Positions 8,353 to 17,285 are shown, counted from the first letter of the stretch. The stretch: 64,000 bases of DNA from Pseudosporangium ferrugineum (GCF_003002065.1 NZ_PVZG01000006.1:366310-430309); one strand, 5' to 3'. A program made the numbers and translations. The notes: generated by a model from the letters alone, not told the origin.

Positions 8353-9389
8353 TTGTGAACGACGTGGAGATCGGCGCCGGGCGGCGGCCGTACATCGTGG
8401 CCGAGATGTCCGGCAACCACAACGGGTCCCTGGACCGGGCGCTGGCCCTGGTCGACGCGGCCGCGGACGCCGGCGCGCACGCCATCAAGATCCAGACGTA
8501 CACGGCCGACACCATGACCGTGGACGTGAAGCACCCGCGGTTCCAGATCTCCAAGGGTCACGAGCTCTGGGGCGACGAGTACCTCTACCAGCTGTACGAG
8601 CGCGCCCACACGCCCTGGGAGTGGCACGAGGCGATCTTCGAGCGGGCCCGTACGCGCGGCCTGACCCCGTTCTCCAGCCCGTTCGACCGCACCGCGGTGG
8701 AGCTGCTCGAGAAGCTCGACGCGCCGATGTACAAGATCGCCTCGTCGGAGATCACCGACCTGCCGCTGATCCGGCTCTGCGCGAGCACCGGCAAGCCGCT
8801 GATCATCTCCACCGGCATGGCGAGCGTGCAGGAGATCGCCGCCGCCGTGGACGCCGCCCGCGGCGCCGGCTGCGCGGACCTCGTCGTGCTGTCCTGCACC
8901 GCGTCGTACCCGGCCCCGCCGGAGCACACGAACCTGCGGCGCATCCCGGTGCTGGCCGAGGCCTTCCGGGTGCCGATCGGGCTGAGCGACCACACCCTCG
9001 GCATCGGGGTCCCGGTGGCGAGCGTCGCGTTCGGCGCCTGCCTCATCGAGAAGCACGTGACGCTGGACCGCGGGGACGGCGGCGTGGACTCGGCCTTCTC
9101 GCTCGAGCCGCAGGAGCTCGCCGCGCTCGTCGTGGAGTCGGAGCGGGCCTGGCAGGCGCTCGGCACCACGTCCATCGGCCCCACCGAGGCGGAGCGGGAA
9201 GGCCTGCGCTTCCGCCGCTCGCTCTACGTGGTGGCCGACGTCCAGGCGGGCGACGTCCTCACCGAGGAGAACGTCCGCTCCATCCGGCCCACCGGGGGCC
9301 TGGCCCCGGACGCCATCGGCATGGTGCTCGGGCGCACCTTCCAGCGGGACGCGGCCAAGGGCACGCCGCTGTCCTGGGACCTGATCTGA
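8349..9389 (+). CDS. pseI: PseI/NeuB-family nonulosonic acid synthase
   Basis: A 346-residue enzyme with an N-terminal NeuB-type TIM barrel (residues 15-255) and a C-terminal SAF antifreeze-like domain (about 285-345, VADVQAGDVLTEENVRSIRP). It condenses phosphoenolpyruvate with a six-carbon amino sugar to make a nine-carbon sialic-acid-like sugar. YIVAEMSGNHNGSLDRAL, IKIQTYTADTMT, YERAHTPWEWHE and PFSSPFD fit pseudaminic acid synthase PseI better than NeuB, and the PseH-like neighbour agrees. A legionaminic acid or Kdn synthase remains possible. The GTG start overlaps the upstream stop as GTGA. Confidence 0.82.
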   Translation: MIVNDVEIGAGRRPYIVAEMSGNHNGSLDRALALVDAAADAGAHAIKIQTYTADTMTVDVKHPRFQISKGHELWGDEYLYQLYERAHTPWEWHEAIFERARTRGLTPFSSPFDRTAVELLEKLDAPMYKIASSEITDLPLIRLCASTGKPLIISTGMASVQEIAAAVDAARGAGCADLVVLSCTASYPAPPEHTNLRRIPVLAEAFRVPIGLSDHTLGIGVPVASVAFGACLIEKHVTLDRGDGGVDSAFSLEPQELAALVVESERAWQALGTTSIGPTEAEREGLRFRRSLYVVADVQAGDVLTEENVRSIRPTGGLAPDAIGMVLGRTFQRDAAKGTPLSWDLI

Positions 9390-9404
9390 GAGGCACGAGT
9401 AACG

Positions 9405-10985
9405 GTGTGGCTGAACGCGAACGGCAAGGAACTCCAGTGGTTCCTGGAGTCGGCGACGGTGTACTGGGAGAAGAACCTCCCGAAGCCCGCTGACGACGCG
9501 GTGATCGTGGTGGAGGCATTCCACCAGGACATCCGCGTGAACCTGCGCAACCTGGCGTTCGCGAACGCCATCCGGCGGCTGCACCCGGCGCGGATGGTGG
9601 TGCTGACCGGCGTCGAGGACCAGTGGATGAAGACGCTGTGGAGCGGCTTCGACGTGGACGTGGTCCGCAAGGTGTCGGAGGCCTTCGCCGCCTCCGAGGT
9701 GATCGACGTCTGGGAGCGGGTCCGCCGCTCGGAGGCGCCGGCCCGCGACGAGGAGACGATCGTCGCCTACACCGACGCGACGTACTGCCGCCTCGCCAAG
9801 GTGCCGCGGCTGCCCGAGGACTACCGGTCGCGGCCCGACTACCGGCTGCGGCACGCGTACGCGACCCGGCTCGCCGACTACTACGGGGAGCTGATGCGGC
9901 GCAACGTCGTCGCCCTCGTCACCAGCCACGTCGACTACGACCAGTGGGGGCTCGCGGCCGAGGCGGCGCGGCGGGCCCGGGTGCCGATCATCCACACCCA
10001 GCAGACCGGCTGCCTGAAGGCGTACGGGCTCTACCCGGAGACCGACACCGGCACCGGCACGTTCCGCGAGGAGCTGACCCGGCAGATCGGCGACGTCTTC
10101 GAGACGCAGGTCTGGACCCGGCGCGAGGAGCTGCGGTCCAGCGCCGAGCTGGTGGCGTGGCGGGCCAAGGTCAACCTCGGCCGGCCGAGCTGGTGGCGCG
10201 GCGGCGTGACCGCGTCCGTCGACCTCAACAATCCGGCCGAGCGGGCGCGGCTGCGTACCCACGTCGTGGACCGGCTGGGCTTCGATCCGGCCAGGCCGGT
10301 CGTCACGGTCTTCAACCACGCGGTGTCCGACGCGCTGGGCACCAACCGGGAGCTGTTCCCCAGCCTCGCCGACTGGTTCGCGGACACGGCGGCGCACGCG
10401 GCGGAGAACACCGGCGCCCAGTGGCTCTTCCTCGACCACCCCAGCCAGGCCCTGTACGACTCCACCGGCTTCTTCGACTCGCTCGCGGCGAAGTACAAGC
10501 GGGTGAAGCACCTGGCGTTCCGGCCCAGCGCGACGCTCAGCAAGAACGCGCTGTGGAGCCTGACCGACCTGGGCGTCACCGTGCGGGGCAGCGTCAGCAA
10601 CGAGCTGCCGGCGTACGGGATCCCGGTGATCCAGGCCGGCTGGTCGGAGTGGAGCTCGTGCGGGCTGTCCACGGTCGTCGACGATCAGGACGCGTACTGG
10701 AAGACGCTGGAGCAGAGCATCACCGCGATCCGCGACGGCGCCGAGCTGGTCACCGAGGAGCAGGTCCGGCGCGCCCGGCTCTGGCTGTGGCTCTACCGCA
10801 GCGGCACCGACGTGGTGACGCCGCTGGTGCCGCAGTGGGAGGTCTGGCCGGCCGACACCCTGCTCAAGACGATGCGCGCCACGTTCCGGCACATCGAGGC
10901 CGACGCCGACCCGCTGTTCACCGCGGTCGAGCGGATGTGGACGCGCCGGGAGCCGATGCTGACCCGGACGGACTTCCGCGCATGA
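9405..10985 (+). CDS. Capsule-type GT-B glycosyltransferase (putative)
   Basis: A 526-residue cytoplasmic protein without signal peptide. The C-terminal half carries LDHPSQ followed by VTVRGSVSNELPAYGIPVIQ, the pattern of nucleotide-sugar binding folds in capsule polysaccharide biosynthesis transferases of the KpsC/KpsS type. I infer a GT-B glycosyltransferase acting on a surface glycan, possibly adding the nonulosonic acid made by the gene upstream. The N-terminal half is not recognised. It starts at a GTG 15 bases after the synthase and its TGA overlaps the next ATG. Confidence 0.6.
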   Translation: MWLNANGKELQWFLESATVYWEKNLPKPADDAVIVVEAFHQDIRVNLRNLAFANAIRRLHPARMVVLTGVEDQWMKTLWSGFDVDVVRKVSEAFAASEVIDVWERVRRSEAPARDEETIVAYTDATYCRLAKVPRLPEDYRSRPDYRLRHAYATRLADYYGELMRRNVVALVTSHVDYDQWGLAAEAARRARVPIIHTQQTGCLKAYGLYPETDTGTGTFREELTRQIGDVFETQVWTRREELRSSAELVAWRAKVNLGRPSWWRGGVTASVDLNNPAERARLRTHVVDRLGFDPARPVVTVFNHAVSDALGTNRELFPSLADWFADTAAHAAENTGAQWLFLDHPSQALYDSTGFFDSLAAKYKRVKHLAFRPSATLSKNALWSLTDLGVTVRGSVSNELPAYGIPVIQAGWSEWSSCGLSTVVDDQDAYWKTLEQSITAIRDGAELVTEEQVRRARLWLWLYRSGTDVVTPLVPQWEVWPADTLLKTMRATFRHIEADADPLFTAVERMWTRREPMLTRTDFRA

Positions 10986-11944
10986 TCGGCTCCTGGTTCG
11001 CCACCGACTACGACGAGCCCCAGCACGTCATCGAGGGCCTGCCGGTCGAGGTGGGCAGCGGCCGGGACCCCGGCCTGTGCATCGTCGACCAGGTGGTGCG
11101 CGGCGCCGCCATCCTGGGCCGGGTGACCGGGGACTACGGCGCGGCCGGGCTGAAGGTGAGCAGCCCGGGCGTGCCGACCCGGGTCTCGGTGGTGATCCAC
11201 CTGGACGAGACCGGCACCCGGTGGTGGTCCGACCGGGTGCGCCCGCCGCGGCTCGCCCCGGAGCTGCCCCGGCTGGTGCTGGTCCGGGCGCAGGGCGAAC
11301 TGCGCGGCGCCGCCGTCCTCGCGCGGCGGCAGGGCCTGCGCCGCGCCGGGGGAGCGAAGGTCACCGTCGAGTTCGACCTCACCGCGGCCGAGCTCGACGG
11401 CGACGGCCTGCTCATGGTCGAGCTGGCCGAACCCCCGCGACCGGACTGGCTGCGGGACCGGGTTGCCGCGCGGTCCGCGCTGGGCGTGCGGATCGACAAG
11501 ATTTCGGTACGGGCACAGCCTCCCACGACCGCAACCCCGGTGCCGGCCGGTCCGACGGGTTGCGACCTGGCGCTGCTGCCCCCGTCCGGCCCCGAGCGGT
11601 TCCGGCTGGAGCTGGCGCCGGTCACCCCGGCACCGCCCCTGCCGCGGTCGCCGTCGACGAAGCTGACCCGCCGCAAGCCCGCCCGGGCCGGCTTCAAGGT
11701 GCTCCGCGCCGCCCGCCGCGCCGGCACCCGGGTCATCGCCGAGGTGAACAAGTCGCGGCCCGGCTCGGGAACCGGTGTGCGGGCGGTCGACCTGCTCACC
11801 GGCGTACCCGTGGAACTGGAGCTCGTGCGCCGCGAGGCCGCCGCCCTGGAACTGCGCCGCACCGGCCCGGCCGCGGGCCCGGTGCTGATCGGCCTGGACC
11901 CGGCCGACCGGGGGTTGTCGTGCCGCGTGGTGCCGGGCCGATGA
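10982..11944 (+). CDS. Protein of unknown function in glycan operon
   Basis: A 320-residue protein I do not recognise. It has no signal peptide or membrane helix. The first 170 residues look like a beta-sandwich (alternating hydrophobic strands such as TRVSVVIHLDETG and KVTVEFDLTAAEL); a basic linker around residues 215-265 (SPSTKLTRRKPARAGFKVLR) separates it from a short C-terminal beta segment. ATGA overlaps at both ends tie it to the glycosyltransferase before it and the beta-helix protein after it. A carbohydrate-binding role is possible but unsupported. Confidence 0.7.
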   Translation: MIGSWFATDYDEPQHVIEGLPVEVGSGRDPGLCIVDQVVRGAAILGRVTGDYGAAGLKVSSPGVPTRVSVVIHLDETGTRWWSDRVRPPRLAPELPRLVLVRAQGELRGAAVLARRQGLRRAGGAKVTVEFDLTAAELDGDGLLMVELAEPPRPDWLRDRVAARSALGVRIDKISVRAQPPTTATPVPAGPTGCDLALLPPSGPERFRLELAPVTPAPPLPRSPSTKLTRRKPARAGFKVLRAARRAGTRVIAEVNKSRPGSGTGVRAVDLLTGVPVELELVRREAAALELRRTGPAAGPVLIGLDPADRGLSCRVVPGR

Positions 11945-12963
11945 TCCATCGCCCGGCGCTCGGCGCCGACCCGGAACGCAACCGCCGCCTGCTCCAGGAG
12001 GCGCTGGACACCTCGCCGCCCGGGAAGCTGGAGCTGCCGCCCGGCACCCACGTCGTCGGCGACGGCCTGCGGGTTCCGGGCGGCTGGACGATCCGCGGCG
12101 CGGAGGTGGCCGGCGCGAACGGCGGCCGCCCGGCCACCTGGCTGGAGTCGATCGGCACGACGGGGCATCCGGTGCTGCACATCACCGGCTCCGACGTCGC
12201 GGTGAGCGACCTGGGGCTGCGCCCGCCGCCGGCCGACCCGGGCGAGCACGGCGGCGACCGCGGCACGGCCGTCACGATCGGCGACTACCTCTACCGGGAG
12301 ACGCCGGAGTGGATCGCCCGCGTCGACGTGCGGCGGGTGCACGTGGAGCGGCCGTCCGAGAAGCACGCCAACTGCGTCGCCCTGATGGGGGCGGTCCGCG
12401 ACATCACCCTGCACGACCTCACCGTCCGGGGCGGCTACACCGGCGTCGCCGTGCACTGGGGAGCGGTCGGTACGGACGTCTCCACCATCAGCGGGCCGAC
12501 GTACCACCCGCACCGGCTCACCGTCACCGACCTGCGGGTCAGCGACGCGATCGAGGGCTTCTACCTCAGCTCGGTGCACGACGTCCGGGTCGAGGGCGCC
12601 TGCCTGCGGGACGTGGAGATGGGCTTCCGGCTGCTACCCGGCGACAACACCGACCGTTTCGTCCCCGAAGGCGTCGTCGGCTCCGGCATCCACGTCTCGG
12701 ACGTCTGCGTGCGCTGGCGCGGACCCCGGTACGCCATCCGCGCCGCCGGCTGGGGCCGCAGCGAGGTCGACGGCGTGGTGAGCGTGCTGCGCTACCGCGA
12801 CACCGTGATCCGCGACTGCCGTCTCCGGGGCACCGGCACCGGGGAGTCGTGGTCACCGATCGTCATGGAACGGGCGGAAGGTGTCGAACTGCGCGACAAC
12901 TCCTTCGAGTCCGATCTTCTCGGCGAAGCCGCAGCGTGCTGCCCCCGGGCGGCCCGCCCCTGA
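11941..12963 (+). CDS. Parallel beta-helix protein (pectate-lyase-like fold)
   Basis: A 340-residue protein with the N-terminal pattern of right-handed beta-helix glycan enzymes (LLQEALDTSP then LELPPGTHVVGDGLRVPGG) and many short strand repeats such as DVRRVHVERP, DITLHDLTVRGG, DVRVEGACLRDV and DTVIRDCRLRGTGTG. Proteins with this fold are often polysaccharide lyases, hydrolases or epimerases. There is no signal peptide, so it may act inside the cell or leave by another route. It is last in the glycan operon, with an ATGA overlap to the gene before, and is followed by a hairpin terminator. Confidence 0.75.
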   Translation: MIHRPALGADPERNRRLLQEALDTSPPGKLELPPGTHVVGDGLRVPGGWTIRGAEVAGANGGRPATWLESIGTTGHPVLHITGSDVAVSDLGLRPPPADPGEHGGDRGTAVTIGDYLYRETPEWIARVDVRRVHVERPSEKHANCVALMGAVRDITLHDLTVRGGYTGVAVHWGAVGTDVSTISGPTYHPHRLTVTDLRVSDAIEGFYLSSVHDVRVEGACLRDVEMGFRLLPGDNTDRFVPEGVVGSGIHVSDVCVRWRGPRYAIRAAGWGRSEVDGVVSVLRYRDTVIRDCRLRGTGTGESWSPIVMERAEGVELRDNSFESDLLGEAAACCPRAARP

Positions 12964-13013
12964 GCACCGGTCACCCGGCGTCGCGGCGCCGCCTCCCCTA
13001 CAGTGGACGGCCA

Positions 13014-13047
13014 GCCGGGGGTGGACGCCGCCACGTCCACCCCCGGC
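13014..13047 (+). terminator. Terminator of the glycan operon
   Basis: A perfect 14-base inverted repeat (GCCGGGGGTGGACG and complement) with a six-base loop lies 50 bases after the last glycan gene and 20 bases before the first crcB gene. Confidence 0.85.
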
Positions 13048-13067
13048 CCCTGGGTTAGCGTGATCGG

Positions 13068-13496
13068 GTGGATCCCGATGTCGACCTCCGCGTCGCCGCC
13101 GATCGCACGGAGCTGCGGCCCAGCCCCTGGCCGGTGCTGGGGATGATCTCGGCCGGCGGGATGCTCGGCGCGCTGGCCCGCTACGGCATCGGCGCCGCCT
13201 GGCCGCACGCACCGGCCGGCTTCGCCTGGGCGACCTGGACGGTCAACGTCACCGGCTGTTTCCTGATCGGCGTCCTGATGGTCCTGATCCACCGGTTCCG
13301 GCCGGAGCAGCGGCTGTTGCGCCCGTTCTGGGGCGTCGGCGTCCTGGGCGGCTACACGACCTTCTCCACCGCGACCGTGGACGTGCTGCGGGCCGCGCCG
13401 GCGACGGCCCTCGGCTATCTCGCGGCGACCCTGGCCGGTGCGCTGATCGCGGTCTGGCTCGGCACCGCGCTGACCGAGGCCGTGGTGCGCCGGTGA
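13068..13496 (+). CDS. crcB: CrcB/Fluc fluoride channel subunit 1
   Basis: A 142-residue, four-helix membrane protein of the CrcB/Fluc family, dual-topology channels that let fluoride leave the cell. Family marks are GGMLGALARYGIG, TVNVTGCFLIG with the pore asparagine, and GGYTTFSTAT. A hydrophilic tail of about 22 residues precedes the first helix. The GTG start lacks a clear Shine-Dalgarno. Its stop overlaps the start of the second crcB by four bases; in many Gram-positive bacteria two such subunits pair as a heterodimer. Confidence 0.92.
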   Translation: MDPDVDLRVAADRTELRPSPWPVLGMISAGGMLGALARYGIGAAWPHAPAGFAWATWTVNVTGCFLIGVLMVLIHRFRPEQRLLRPFWGVGVLGGYTTFSTATVDVLRAAPATALGYLAATLAGALIAVWLGTALTEAVVRR

Positions 13497-13852
13497 CCGT
13501 GCTGCTGGTCGCGCTGGGCGCGGCGATCGGGGCGCCGCTGCGCTACCTGACGGACCGGTTCGTGCAGTCGAGGCACGAGTCGCCGTTCCCGTGGGGCACC
13601 TTCGCCGTCAACGTGGTCGGCTCGCTGCTGCTCGGCTTCGTCGTCGGCCTGCCCGTCGCCCCGCCGCTCGCCGCGCTGCTCGGTACGGGCTTCTGCGGCG
13701 CCCTCACCACGTATTCGACGTTCGGCTTCGAGACGCTCGGGCTGGCGCGCTCGGGGCAGCGGTTCCTCGCCGTTGCGTACGCCCTCGGCAGCGTCCTGGC
13801 CGGCCTCGGAGCCGCCTCGATCGGCTTCCTGATCGCCCACGCCGCGGCCTGA
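13493..13852 (+). CDS. crcB: CrcB/Fluc fluoride channel subunit 2
   Basis: A 119-residue partner of the preceding CrcB, with GAAIGAPLRYLTD, TFAVNVVGSLLLGF and GALTTYSTFG. The GTG start overlaps the upstream stop as GTGA, so the two subunits should be made in equal amounts, as expected for an antiparallel heterodimer. The four hydrophobic segments are complete. Confidence 0.92.
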   Translation: MTVLLVALGAAIGAPLRYLTDRFVQSRHESPFPWGTFAVNVVGSLLLGFVVGLPVAPPLAALLGTGFCGALTTYSTFGFETLGLARSGQRFLAVAYALGSVLAGLGAASIGFLIAHAAA

Positions 13853-13877
13853 GCCCCGCCGCGTGGGAAAGGCTCAG
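13849..13877. terminator. Weak hairpin spanning two convergent stop codons
   Basis: CTGAGCC and GGCTCAG form a 7-base stem with a 15-base loop. The TGA of crcB 2 sits in one arm and the TGA of the facing GGDEF-EAL gene in the other. It could be a short bidirectional terminator. Confidence 0.45.
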
Positions 13878-16129
13878 TCCTTGCGGTCGAGCAGGTCGCT
13901 CATTGCCTGCTCGGTGAGCGGCTCGGCGAAGTAGTAGCCCTGTCCCAGCTCGCAGTTGCCGTCGGTGAGCTCGAGCAGCTGCCCGGCGTCCTCGATCCCC
14001 TCGGCGATCGTCGACAGGCTGAGCGCCTGCCCGAGCTGGATGATGCCCAGGGTGAGCGCGGCGGCGGCCGGGACGTCGCCGACGTCGTCCACGAAGCTCT
14101 TGTCGATCTTGATGATGTCCACCGGGAAGCGGCGCAGGTACGCCAGCGACGAGTAGCCGGTGCCGAAGTCGTCGATGGCGAGCCGCACCCCGAGCTCCTT
14201 GATCCGTTCCAGCTGGCGCAGCGTCGACGGCCGGTGGTCCACCAGCAGCGACTCGGTCAGCTCGATGACCAGGTTCGCCGCGGGCAGCCCGCCGCCCTCC
14301 AGCGCGGCCGCCACCACCTCGGGCAGGTCCGCCTGGTCGAGCTGGACGGCGGACATGTTGACGCTCACGGTCAGCGGGCGGCGGCCGGCCCGTTGCGCGT
14401 TCCAGTCGGCGGCCTGGCGGCAGGCCTCACGCAGCACCCACTCGCCGATCGGCACGATCATCCCGGTCTCCTCCGCGAGCGGGATGAAGTCCAGCGGCGG
14501 GATCAGCCCGCGCTCCGGGTGCTGCCAGCGGACCAGCGCCTCCAGGCCGGTGATCTCGCCCGTACGCAGGTGCACGATCGGCTGGTAGCGCAGCTCGAAC
14601 TCGTGACGTACGACCGCACGCCGCAGGTCCGCCTCCAGCCGCAGCCCGGCCTGGAACGACGCCTGTAGCTCCGGCCGGAACACCTCCACCCGGTCCTTGC
14701 CCTGCTTCTTCGCCTGGTACATGGCCAGGTCGGCGCGGACCATGAGCTCCTGGACGGCGTCGACCTCCTCCGGCGCGGCGTACGCGATGCCGACGCTGCC
14801 GCTGACGTACGTCTCCTTGCCGGCCAGCACGAACGGCTCGCGCAGCGACTCGAGGATCCGCTTCGCCACCGGTACGGCCTCGTCCGCGTCGTGCGCCAGG
14901 GGCAGCAGCACCGCGAACTCGTCCCCGCCCAGCCGCGCCGCGGTGTCGCCCGGGCGCAGGCAGGCCGTGATCCGCTCGGCCACCCCGACCAGCAGCTCGT
15001 CGCCGGCCGCGTGCCCGAGCGAGTCGTTGACGACCTTGAAGCGGTCGAGGTCGGCGAAGACCACCGCGACCCCGGCCCGCGCGTCGCGGGCCGCGGCGAA
15101 GGCCCGTTCCATCCGGGTCAGGAACAGCGCCCGGCTGGCCAGCCCGGTGAGCGAGTCGTGGAACGCCTGGTTCATCGCCTCGAGGGTCTGCGCGTCGGTC
15201 AGGGCGAGGCTGACGTGCTCGGCGAACGCCCGCAGGATGTCCTGGGACGGCTTGTCCCACTCCCGCGGCCCGGCGTACGTGCCCACGGTCAGGCAGCCGA
15301 CGGCCGCGCCGTTCTCGTGCACCGGCACCGCCATGACGGCCTTGAGCTGCGTACGGATGTCCGGGATGGCGATCGGCGAGTTCTCGTAGTCCGTCACCAT
15401 GACCAGCTCGTCGCCCAGCACCGCGAGGCCGGCGACGCCCGCCGACGGCAGCGGGATGCGGTGCATCCGGGGCAGGACGTCGGGGGCGAAGCCGATGCTC
15501 GAGACCATGCTGCCGACCGACGGGTCGTCCTTCTCCAGCAGGTTCAGCGAGGCCATCTCGACCCCGAGCAGTTCGGCGGCAGCCGAGGTGATGGAGTCGA
15601 GGATGTGCTGGAGCGGGGCGCGGCGGGCGATCAGCCGCTGGATCCGGCTGAGGTGTTCGAAGAGCCGCTGCCGTTCCTGGAGGGAGTCGACGAGCCGGCC
15701 GTTCTCCCGGGCCTGCCGGCGTTCCGCCTCGATGACGTGCAGCGCTTGCAGGCTCAGTTCGAGCACCCGGGTCATGCCGCGCAGGAGGCAGATCTCCTCG
15801 TCCGAGAACGGCTCGTCGCGGCGGCCGAGGACGAGCAGGCCGGGGGTGGGATCGGCGAGCGGGGCGTGGGCGATCGCGTACGGCCGGCCCGCCAGCTCGA
15901 GGCTCAGCTGCTGCTCGGCGGCGGCCCGGTGCAGCGCGGCGATCGGCACCTGTTCGGCGCGCAGCCCGGCGCAGGCGACCACGCCCGCGTCGACGACCAG
16001 CATGGCGACGTCCGCCCGCAGGGCACGCGCGGCGCACTCCACGGCCGCATGCTGGGCCGCGGGCCCGTCCGGCCGATCAGCCACGGCGGAGAGGAACTCC
16101 GTCAGTTGCTGCGTTGCGCGCATGCCCAT
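13874..16129 (-). CDS. GAF-GAF-GGDEF-EAL cyclic-di-GMP enzyme
   Basis: A 751-residue soluble protein. An N-terminal GAF-like region (residues 5-130), a helical connector (135-165) and a second GAF domain (about 170-310) precede a GGDEF domain (LGGDEF near 401) and an EAL domain (EALVRW near 530). Both catalytic centres look intact: VNMSAVQL, IELTES, IDDFGTGYSS, KIDKSF and AEGIED. GAF domains bind small ligands, so this is probably a cytoplasmic sensor that adjusts cyclic-di-GMP. A second in-frame ATG at 16123 is better spaced from ACGGGG. It differs from the membrane-bound enzyme at 4.4-6.7 kb in its sensor part. Confidence 0.92.
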   Translation of the reverse strand: MGMRATQQLTEFLSAVADRPDGPAAQHAAVECAARALRADVAMLVVDAGVVACAGLRAEQVPIAALHRAAAEQQLSLELAGRPYAIAHAPLADPTPGLLVLGRRDEPFSDEEICLLRGMTRVLELSLQALHVIEAERRQARENGRLVDSLQERQRLFEHLSRIQRLIARRAPLQHILDSITSAAAELLGVEMASLNLLEKDDPSVGSMVSSIGFAPDVLPRMHRIPLPSAGVAGLAVLGDELVMVTDYENSPIAIPDIRTQLKAVMAVPVHENGAAVGCLTVGTYAGPREWDKPSQDILRAFAEHVSLALTDAQTLEAMNQAFHDSLTGLASRALFLTRMERAFAAARDARAGVAVVFADLDRFKVVNDSLGHAAGDELLVGVAERITACLRPGDTAARLGGDEFAVLLPLAHDADEAVPVAKRILESLREPFVLAGKETYVSGSVGIAYAAPEEVDAVQELMVRADLAMYQAKKQGKDRVEVFRPELQASFQAGLRLEADLRRAVVRHEFELRYQPIVHLRTGEITGLEALVRWQHPERGLIPPLDFIPLAEETGMIVPIGEWVLREACRQAADWNAQRAGRRPLTVSVNMSAVQLDQADLPEVVAAALEGGGLPAANLVIELTESLLVDHRPSTLRQLERIKELGVRLAIDDFGTGYSSLAYLRRFPVDIIKIDKSFVDDVGDVPAAAALTLGIIQLGQALSLSTIAEGIEDAGQLLELTDGNCELGQGYYFAEPLTEQAMSDLLDRKD

Positions 16130-16517
16130 GACCCCGTCTGTCGGTACGGGCCGTACGGAGCTGAGCCTTTCGCATGACCGTTTTGGTCACGAGCCCTCCG
16201 GTAAAGGTCCGGTAACGACGGGCCGGAGGGCCTGCCGGGGGTCGTCCGCGCCCGAACTCACACGTGGAGCCCTACCGAGCTCACACCCTCGGGCACGACC
16301 CGGGCAGGATTTCCGGGCATTCGGGCACCACGTTCGTCCGGATTTTTCCGGCGGTGAGATGATATCGGACGGGCCGTGGCCGCGGGTGAACGGGCAGAGA
16401 CACACCGAATCCGCCTGGCTTGTGATGGGGACCACACGTTTCTCCGGTGTTACAAATGGTCCACACGGCAGGCGCGATAGGAGCGACCGCCCGGGGCGGG
16501 GCGGCCGGAGGTGCGGA
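16130..16517. other. Divergent intergenic region, 388 bases
   Basis: No gene is visible between the GGDEF-EAL gene and the DeoR gene. It holds TGACC-GTTTT-GGTCA (16175-16189), a 9-base inverted repeat GCCCTCCGG/CCGGAGGGC (16193-16201 and 16223-16231), and GGACCA/TGGTCC (16429-16434 and 16457-16462) near the likely DeoR promoter. These may be operators. I did not find a recognised riboswitch in it. Confidence 0.5.
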
Positions 16518-17279
16518 TTGAATGCGGAAGAGCGGCAGCATCAGATCGTCGCCCTGGCGCGGCGTCAGGGCGAGGTCGATGTCGCCAAGCTCTCCGCCGA
16601 GCTGAGCGTTTCCGCGGAAACGATCAGGCGTGATCTGCGACTGTTGGAAAAGCACGGACTGCTCCGCCGTACGCACGGCGGCGCGTATCCCGTGGAGACC
16701 GCCAAATTCGAGACCGACCTCGCCATACGGACCACCCGCGGGGTTCCGGAGAAGCGGCGCATCGCGGCCGCGGCCGCCGGGCTCATCGGCGACGCGGAGA
16801 CCATCTTCATCGACGAGGGCTTCACCCCGCAGCTGATCGCGGAGGCGTTGCCCACCGACCGGCCGCTGACCGTCGTGACGGCCTCCCTCCACACGGCGGC
16901 GTGGCTGTCCACGAACACGCCGGTCACCGTGCTCCTGCTGGGCGGCCGGGTGCGCGGCCGCACGCTGGCCACGGTCGACCACTGGGCCAGCGGCATGCTG
17001 GCCGGCTTCGTCATCGACCTCGCCTTCGTCGGCGCCAACGGCATCTCCCGCGAGGTGGGCCTGACCACCCCGGACCCGGCCGTGGCGGACGTGAAGGCGC
17101 AGGCGGTGCGCGCGGCCCGGCGCCGGATCTTCGTCGGCATTCACACCAAATTCGGCGTACGCACGTTCTGCCGTTTCGCCGAGATATCGGATTTCGAGTC
17201 CCTGGTCACGGACACCGGGCTGCCGGCGTCCGAGGCGCACCGCTATTCACGGCTCGGCCCCCAGGTCATCCGCGTCTGA
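16518..17279 (+). CDS. DeoR-family transcriptional repressor
   Basis: A 253-residue DeoR/GlpR-type regulator. The N-terminal winged helix reads RQHQIVALARRQGEVDVAKL, then ETIRRDLRLLEKHGLLRRTHGG. The C-terminal sugar-phosphate sensing domain starts at KRRIAAAAAGLI and includes FVGANGIS. Such proteins repress sugar genes until a phosphorylated sugar binds. The TTG start at 16518 is supported by GGAGG five bases upstream and by the usual family length. It stands directly before a polyol ABC operon whose promoter carries a matching operator. Confidence 0.92.
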   Translation: MNAEERQHQIVALARRQGEVDVAKLSAELSVSAETIRRDLRLLEKHGLLRRTHGGAYPVETAKFETDLAIRTTRGVPEKRRIAAAAAGLIGDAETIFIDEGFTPQLIAEALPTDRPLTVVTASLHTAAWLSTNTPVTVLLLGGRVRGRTLATVDHWASGMLAGFVIDLAFVGANGISREVGLTTPDPAVADVKAQAVRAARRRIFVGIHTKFGVRTFCRFAEISDFESLVTDTGLPASEAHRYSRLGPQVIRV

Positions 17280-17285
17280 CGCTAA

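Noticed and set aside
13040..13068. Fluoride riboswitch upstream of the crcB pair
   Set aside because: Only about 20 bases separate the terminator from the crcB start, too short for the aptamer, and the conserved segments are absent.
16240..16420. Cyclic-di-GMP or cyclic-di-AMP riboswitch upstream of the GGDEF-EAL or DeoR gene
   Set aside because: I could not find the conserved GEMM or ydaO segments on either strand; only simple inverted repeats are present.
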